NCBI GenBank assembly: GCA_020346325.1
Contig: CP070782.1
Location: forward strand, 4,669,053 to 4,733,052
DNA length: 64,000 nucleotides
Reading direction: 5' to 3'
Source of the DNA: Phycisphaerales bacterium
Lineage (GTDB): Bacteria > Planctomycetota > Phycisphaerae > Sedimentisphaerales > Anaerobacaceae
Shown here piece by piece: positions 61,908 to 64,000 of the stretch. The position numbers and the translations under genes were made by a program. Numbering within the stretch: position 1 is the first letter of the stretch; every line of letters starts with the position of its first letter. The notes under the pieces were generated by a model. It ran no database searches and was not told the DNA's origin. It saw nothing but the letters and a program-made list of their open reading frames with translations.

Positions 61908-63273
61908 AGTCTGGGCCGTGGCGGTCAACACAGTTCGGCAAGCCTTGCGCATGAAGGTGGCGATCATCTTCATCGTCCTGTTGCTCGTGCTGCTGCCGGT
62001 GATGGGCCTGACCGCGACGGGGGACGGCACGCTCAAGGGTCGCCTCCAGACGTTTATCAGCTACGGACTGTCCCTGACGAGTCTCTTGCTCTGTCTGCTG
62101 ACCGTGATCGTCTCGACGCACGCGATTACGAGTGACATCGAGCAGCGGACGATCTACACCGTGGCTACCAAGCCGATCCGTCGCCATCAGCTCATCCTGG
62201 GCAAGTTGCTGGGAGTGATCGTCCTGGACGTGGGGCTCCTGGTCTTGTTCGGCGGCATCGTCTACGGCGTGACCGTGCTGCTGCCCGGCTTCCTCGACGT
62301 CTCGCCCGAAGAGCGGCAACAGATCGACTACGAGTTTTACACCGCGCGCGCCAGTCTGGTGCCGCCGGAAATCGACGTGCACGATGAAGTGATGGCACTC
62401 TACCAGCGACTGGTGGACAAGGATCAGTTGCGGCAGGTCTATCCGACGCTGCCCCAGTCGGAGATCATCAAAGAGCTGACGGCGCGCAAGCGCCTGGAGA
62501 AACGAGCGGCGGCCGTGGGCGACGCCCTGATGTGGGAGTTCCAGGGGGTCAAGCCACGCGGGAACGACGAGACCCTGTTCATCCGATTTAAGTACGACGT
62601 TGCCGAGAACCCGCCTGACGGGCAGGTCTACGGTCGCTGGCAGATTGGCGACTTGCGTCCGCTTCGTGACGGTACCGAGATGAAAACGCCGATCTGGCCG
62701 GAAGATCGCAAGGACCCCGTCCGCACGTTTCGGGAGATCAGAGTGCCGGCGGATGTCGTCGCCGAGGACGGCTACCTGTCGGTCGCGTTTCTTAATCCCG
62801 CCCTTAACCGAACCGTCGTTCTCTTTCCCGTTGAAGACGGCCTCGAAGTGCTTTACAAGGCCGACACGTTCACGGCCAATTTCATCCGAGCGGCGCTACT
62901 GATTCTCTGTCGGCTCGTGTTCCTGGCCGCGCTGGGCGTGTTGGCGGCGAGTTTCCTCTCGTTTCCGGTGGCGATTCTCTTTTGCCTGGTAATCTTCTTT
63001 ACCGGGACGGTCAGCGGCTTTATCCTGGAATCGTTCGACTATCTCGGCCAGGGGCTCGGCCTGTTTTATGCGTACACCGTCAAAGCCCTGGTCCAGTTGC
63101 TACCGCGTTTCGACAAGTACAATCCGACGACTTTCCTGGTGCCGGCCCGCCTGATGTCCTGGGCGTTTCTGGGGTGGGTGGTGTTGACGATGGTGTGCGT
63201 CAAGGCTTTTCTGCTGCTGGTCCTGGGTTTGATCATCTTCAGCTTCCGAGAGCTGGCCAAGGTCATCGTCTGA
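61900..63273 (+). CDS. ABC-2 family permease with large exterior domain
   Basis: A 457-aa membrane protein: an N-terminal cytoplasmic segment and helix, VIVSTHAITSDIEQRTIYTV with the coupling loop, a large extracytoplasmic domain (about 145-330), then four helices near the C-terminus (LFLAALGVLAASFLSFPV and onwards). The enlarged periplasmic region and the low-homology domain are like ABC-2/gldG-like or Wzm-like systems in planctomycetes. GGAG lies nine bases before ATG 61900; the open frame starts at 61870. Confidence 0.82.
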   Translation: MRRVWAVAVNTVRQALRMKVAIIFIVLLLVLLPVMGLTATGDGTLKGRLQTFISYGLSLTSLLLCLLTVIVSTHAITSDIEQRTIYTVATKPIRRHQLILGKLLGVIVLDVGLLVLFGGIVYGVTVLLPGFLDVSPEERQQIDYEFYTARASLVPPEIDVHDEVMALYQRLVDKDQLRQVYPTLPQSEIIKELTARKRLEKRAAAVGDALMWEFQGVKPRGNDETLFIRFKYDVAENPPDGQVYGRWQIGDLRPLRDGTEMKTPIWPEDRKDPVRTFREIRVPADVVAEDGYLSVAFLNPALNRTVVLFPVEDGLEVLYKADTFTANFIRAALLILCRLVFLAALGVLAASFLSFPVAILFCLVIFFTGTVSGFILESFDYLGQGLGLFYAYTVKALVQLLPRFDKYNPTTFLVPARLMSWAFLGWVVLTMVCVKAFLLLVLGLIIFSFRELAKVIV

Positions 63274-63355
63274 TGGCGGCCGAACATACGGAGTACATGA
63301 ACGAGTTTGAGATGCCTGTATCGTGGGGCGTCTTGCAGGGAACGCCAAACGAACA

Positions 63356-64000
63356 ATGCGTGGACGTGATACTATCATCATAGTGACTTGCCTGGCTCTG
63401 GCCGCCGGCTTGCTCTTCTGGGGCGGCGAACAGCTGGACTACATCAATGCGCAGCGTCAGGAAATGGACCTGGTCACCAACACGCCGCTGGAAAATGCCC
63501 CGCCGTCCCTGGCGTTTGCCACCGTTGCGATGGGGGCGTTTCGAGGGCTGGTGGTCGACATCCTGTGGATGCGGGCCGACACGCTCAAGGAAGAAGGGCA
63601 GTTCTTCGACGCGCGGCAGCTTGCCGAGTGGATCACCACCTTGCAGCCGCGCTTTGCCGCGGTGTGGGAGTTCCACGCCTGGAACATGGCATACAATATC
63701 TCGGTGGCTATTCCCGCCTCGCAGCCGGATCAGCGTTGGCGCTGGGTGCGCAACGGCTACCAGTTGCTCCGCGACAAAGGCATCCCGACCAACCCGAAAT
63801 CGATTCGTCTCTATCGAGAGCTGGCCCGCATCTTCCAGCACAAGCTGGGCGGCGTCTCCGACGATGCCCACAAGTACTACAAGCTGCGACTGGCCTCGGA
63901 GATCGGACCCTTGCTCTGGTCCGAAGACAACGGCCTCATGCCTGACGACAATGCGTTCTTCGAGGCGCTGATCGCCGCACCGCAGACGTGGGAAGAGGTC
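63356..64000 (+). CDS. Membrane-anchored protein, partial at the window end
   Basis: An open frame of 215 codons running off the end, from ATG 63356. A signal-anchor (TIIIVTCLALAAGLLFWGGE) is followed by a helical, tetratricopeptide-like region (ATVAMGAFRGLVVDILWMRA, TTLQPRFAAVWEFHAWNMAY). It is in the same direction as the ABC permease, 82 bases on, and so probably belongs to the same cluster. No catalytic motif in the visible part; the C-terminus is not in the window. Confidence 0.7.
   Translation, partial: MRGRDTIIIVTCLALAAGLLFWGGEQLDYINAQRQEMDLVTNTPLENAPPSLAFATVAMGAFRGLVVDILWMRADTLKEEGQFFDARQLAEWITTLQPRFAAVWEFHAWNMAYNISVAIPASQPDQRWRWVRNGYQLLRDKGIPTNPKSIRLYRELARIFQHKLGGVSDDAHKYYKLRLASEIGPLLWSEDNGLMPDDNAFFEALIAAPQTWEEV

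Noticed and set aside
1-64000. tRNA, rRNA, CRISPR arrays, insertion sequences with transposase, prophage genes
   Set aside because: Reading for TΨC-arm sequences, direct-repeat arrays and transposase or phage motifs found none.

Overview
This is a 64 kb chromosomal window from a GC-rich, densely coded bacterium with a diderm (outer-membrane) envelope. The gene mix suggests a planctomycete, possibly Phycisphaerae or Sedimentisphaerales. The pointers are a type II secretion-like operon with a giant secretin, runs of SPFH (HflK/HflC-type) genes, a second FabF/FabZ/ACP set with a long acyl carrier protein, many lipoproteins, and several genes that look leaderless. This taxonomic call is inference from gene content; no rRNA, tRNA, CRISPR array, phage or complete insertion sequence was seen.

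Layout. 1-7.6 kb: a lipoprotein of the endonuclease/exonuclease/phosphatase fold, a GNAT acetyltransferase, a seven-repeat FG-GAP propeller, a minus-strand operon (lipoprotein, DUF362 protein, membrane-anchored dual-specificity-type phosphatase), a DmeF-like metal exporter and a small lipoprotein. 7.9-18 kb: an aspartate-family aminotransferase, an ECF sigma factor with a small membrane partner, then an envelope-sugar block (910-aa polytopic GT-C-like protein, GT2 glycosyltransferase, a gamma-glutamylcyclotransferase-like/amidoligase-like fusion), a small HNH protein, a NUDIX hydrolase and a GT9 heptosyltransferase-type enzyme. 18-27 kb: a decayed four-helix-bundle element bounded by inverted repeats, ileS, a methyltransferase with an attenuator-like leader, glycogen phosphorylase, and a NodI/NodJ-like ABC exporter. 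27-32 kb: small secreted or unknown proteins, an HtrA-type protease with two PDZ domains and a HEAT-like protein.

32.7-46.9 kb is one plus-strand operon for a type II secretion/pseudopilus machine: ATPase (GspE), platform protein (GspF), pseudopilins (G, H, I, J, K), an actin-like/PilN-like GspL, GspM, two tandem GspC-like proteins, an anchored helical protein and a 1068-aa GspD secretin, closed by a good intrinsic terminator. 46.9-52.4 kb, on the minus strand, holds serS and a fatty-acid/polyketide-like operon: hotdog dehydratase, long ACP, second dehydratase, a ketosynthase lacking its second catalytic His, and a complete FabF-type ketosynthase. 52.5-64 kb holds an N-acetylglutamate-synthase-type GNAT, an ABC-2 permease, and a plus-strand cluster of three SPFH proteins (one with a 12-His N-terminus), a P1B metal ATPase without an N-terminal metal domain, an ABC ATPase with a long tail, its permease, and a membrane protein that runs off the end.

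The most promising leads are the cyclotransferase-amidoligase fusion, the SPFH/metal-ATPase/ABC cluster, the ketosynthase pair, the enlarged secretin with doubled GspC, and the inverted-repeat element whose ends supply the stop codons of both neighbouring genes.
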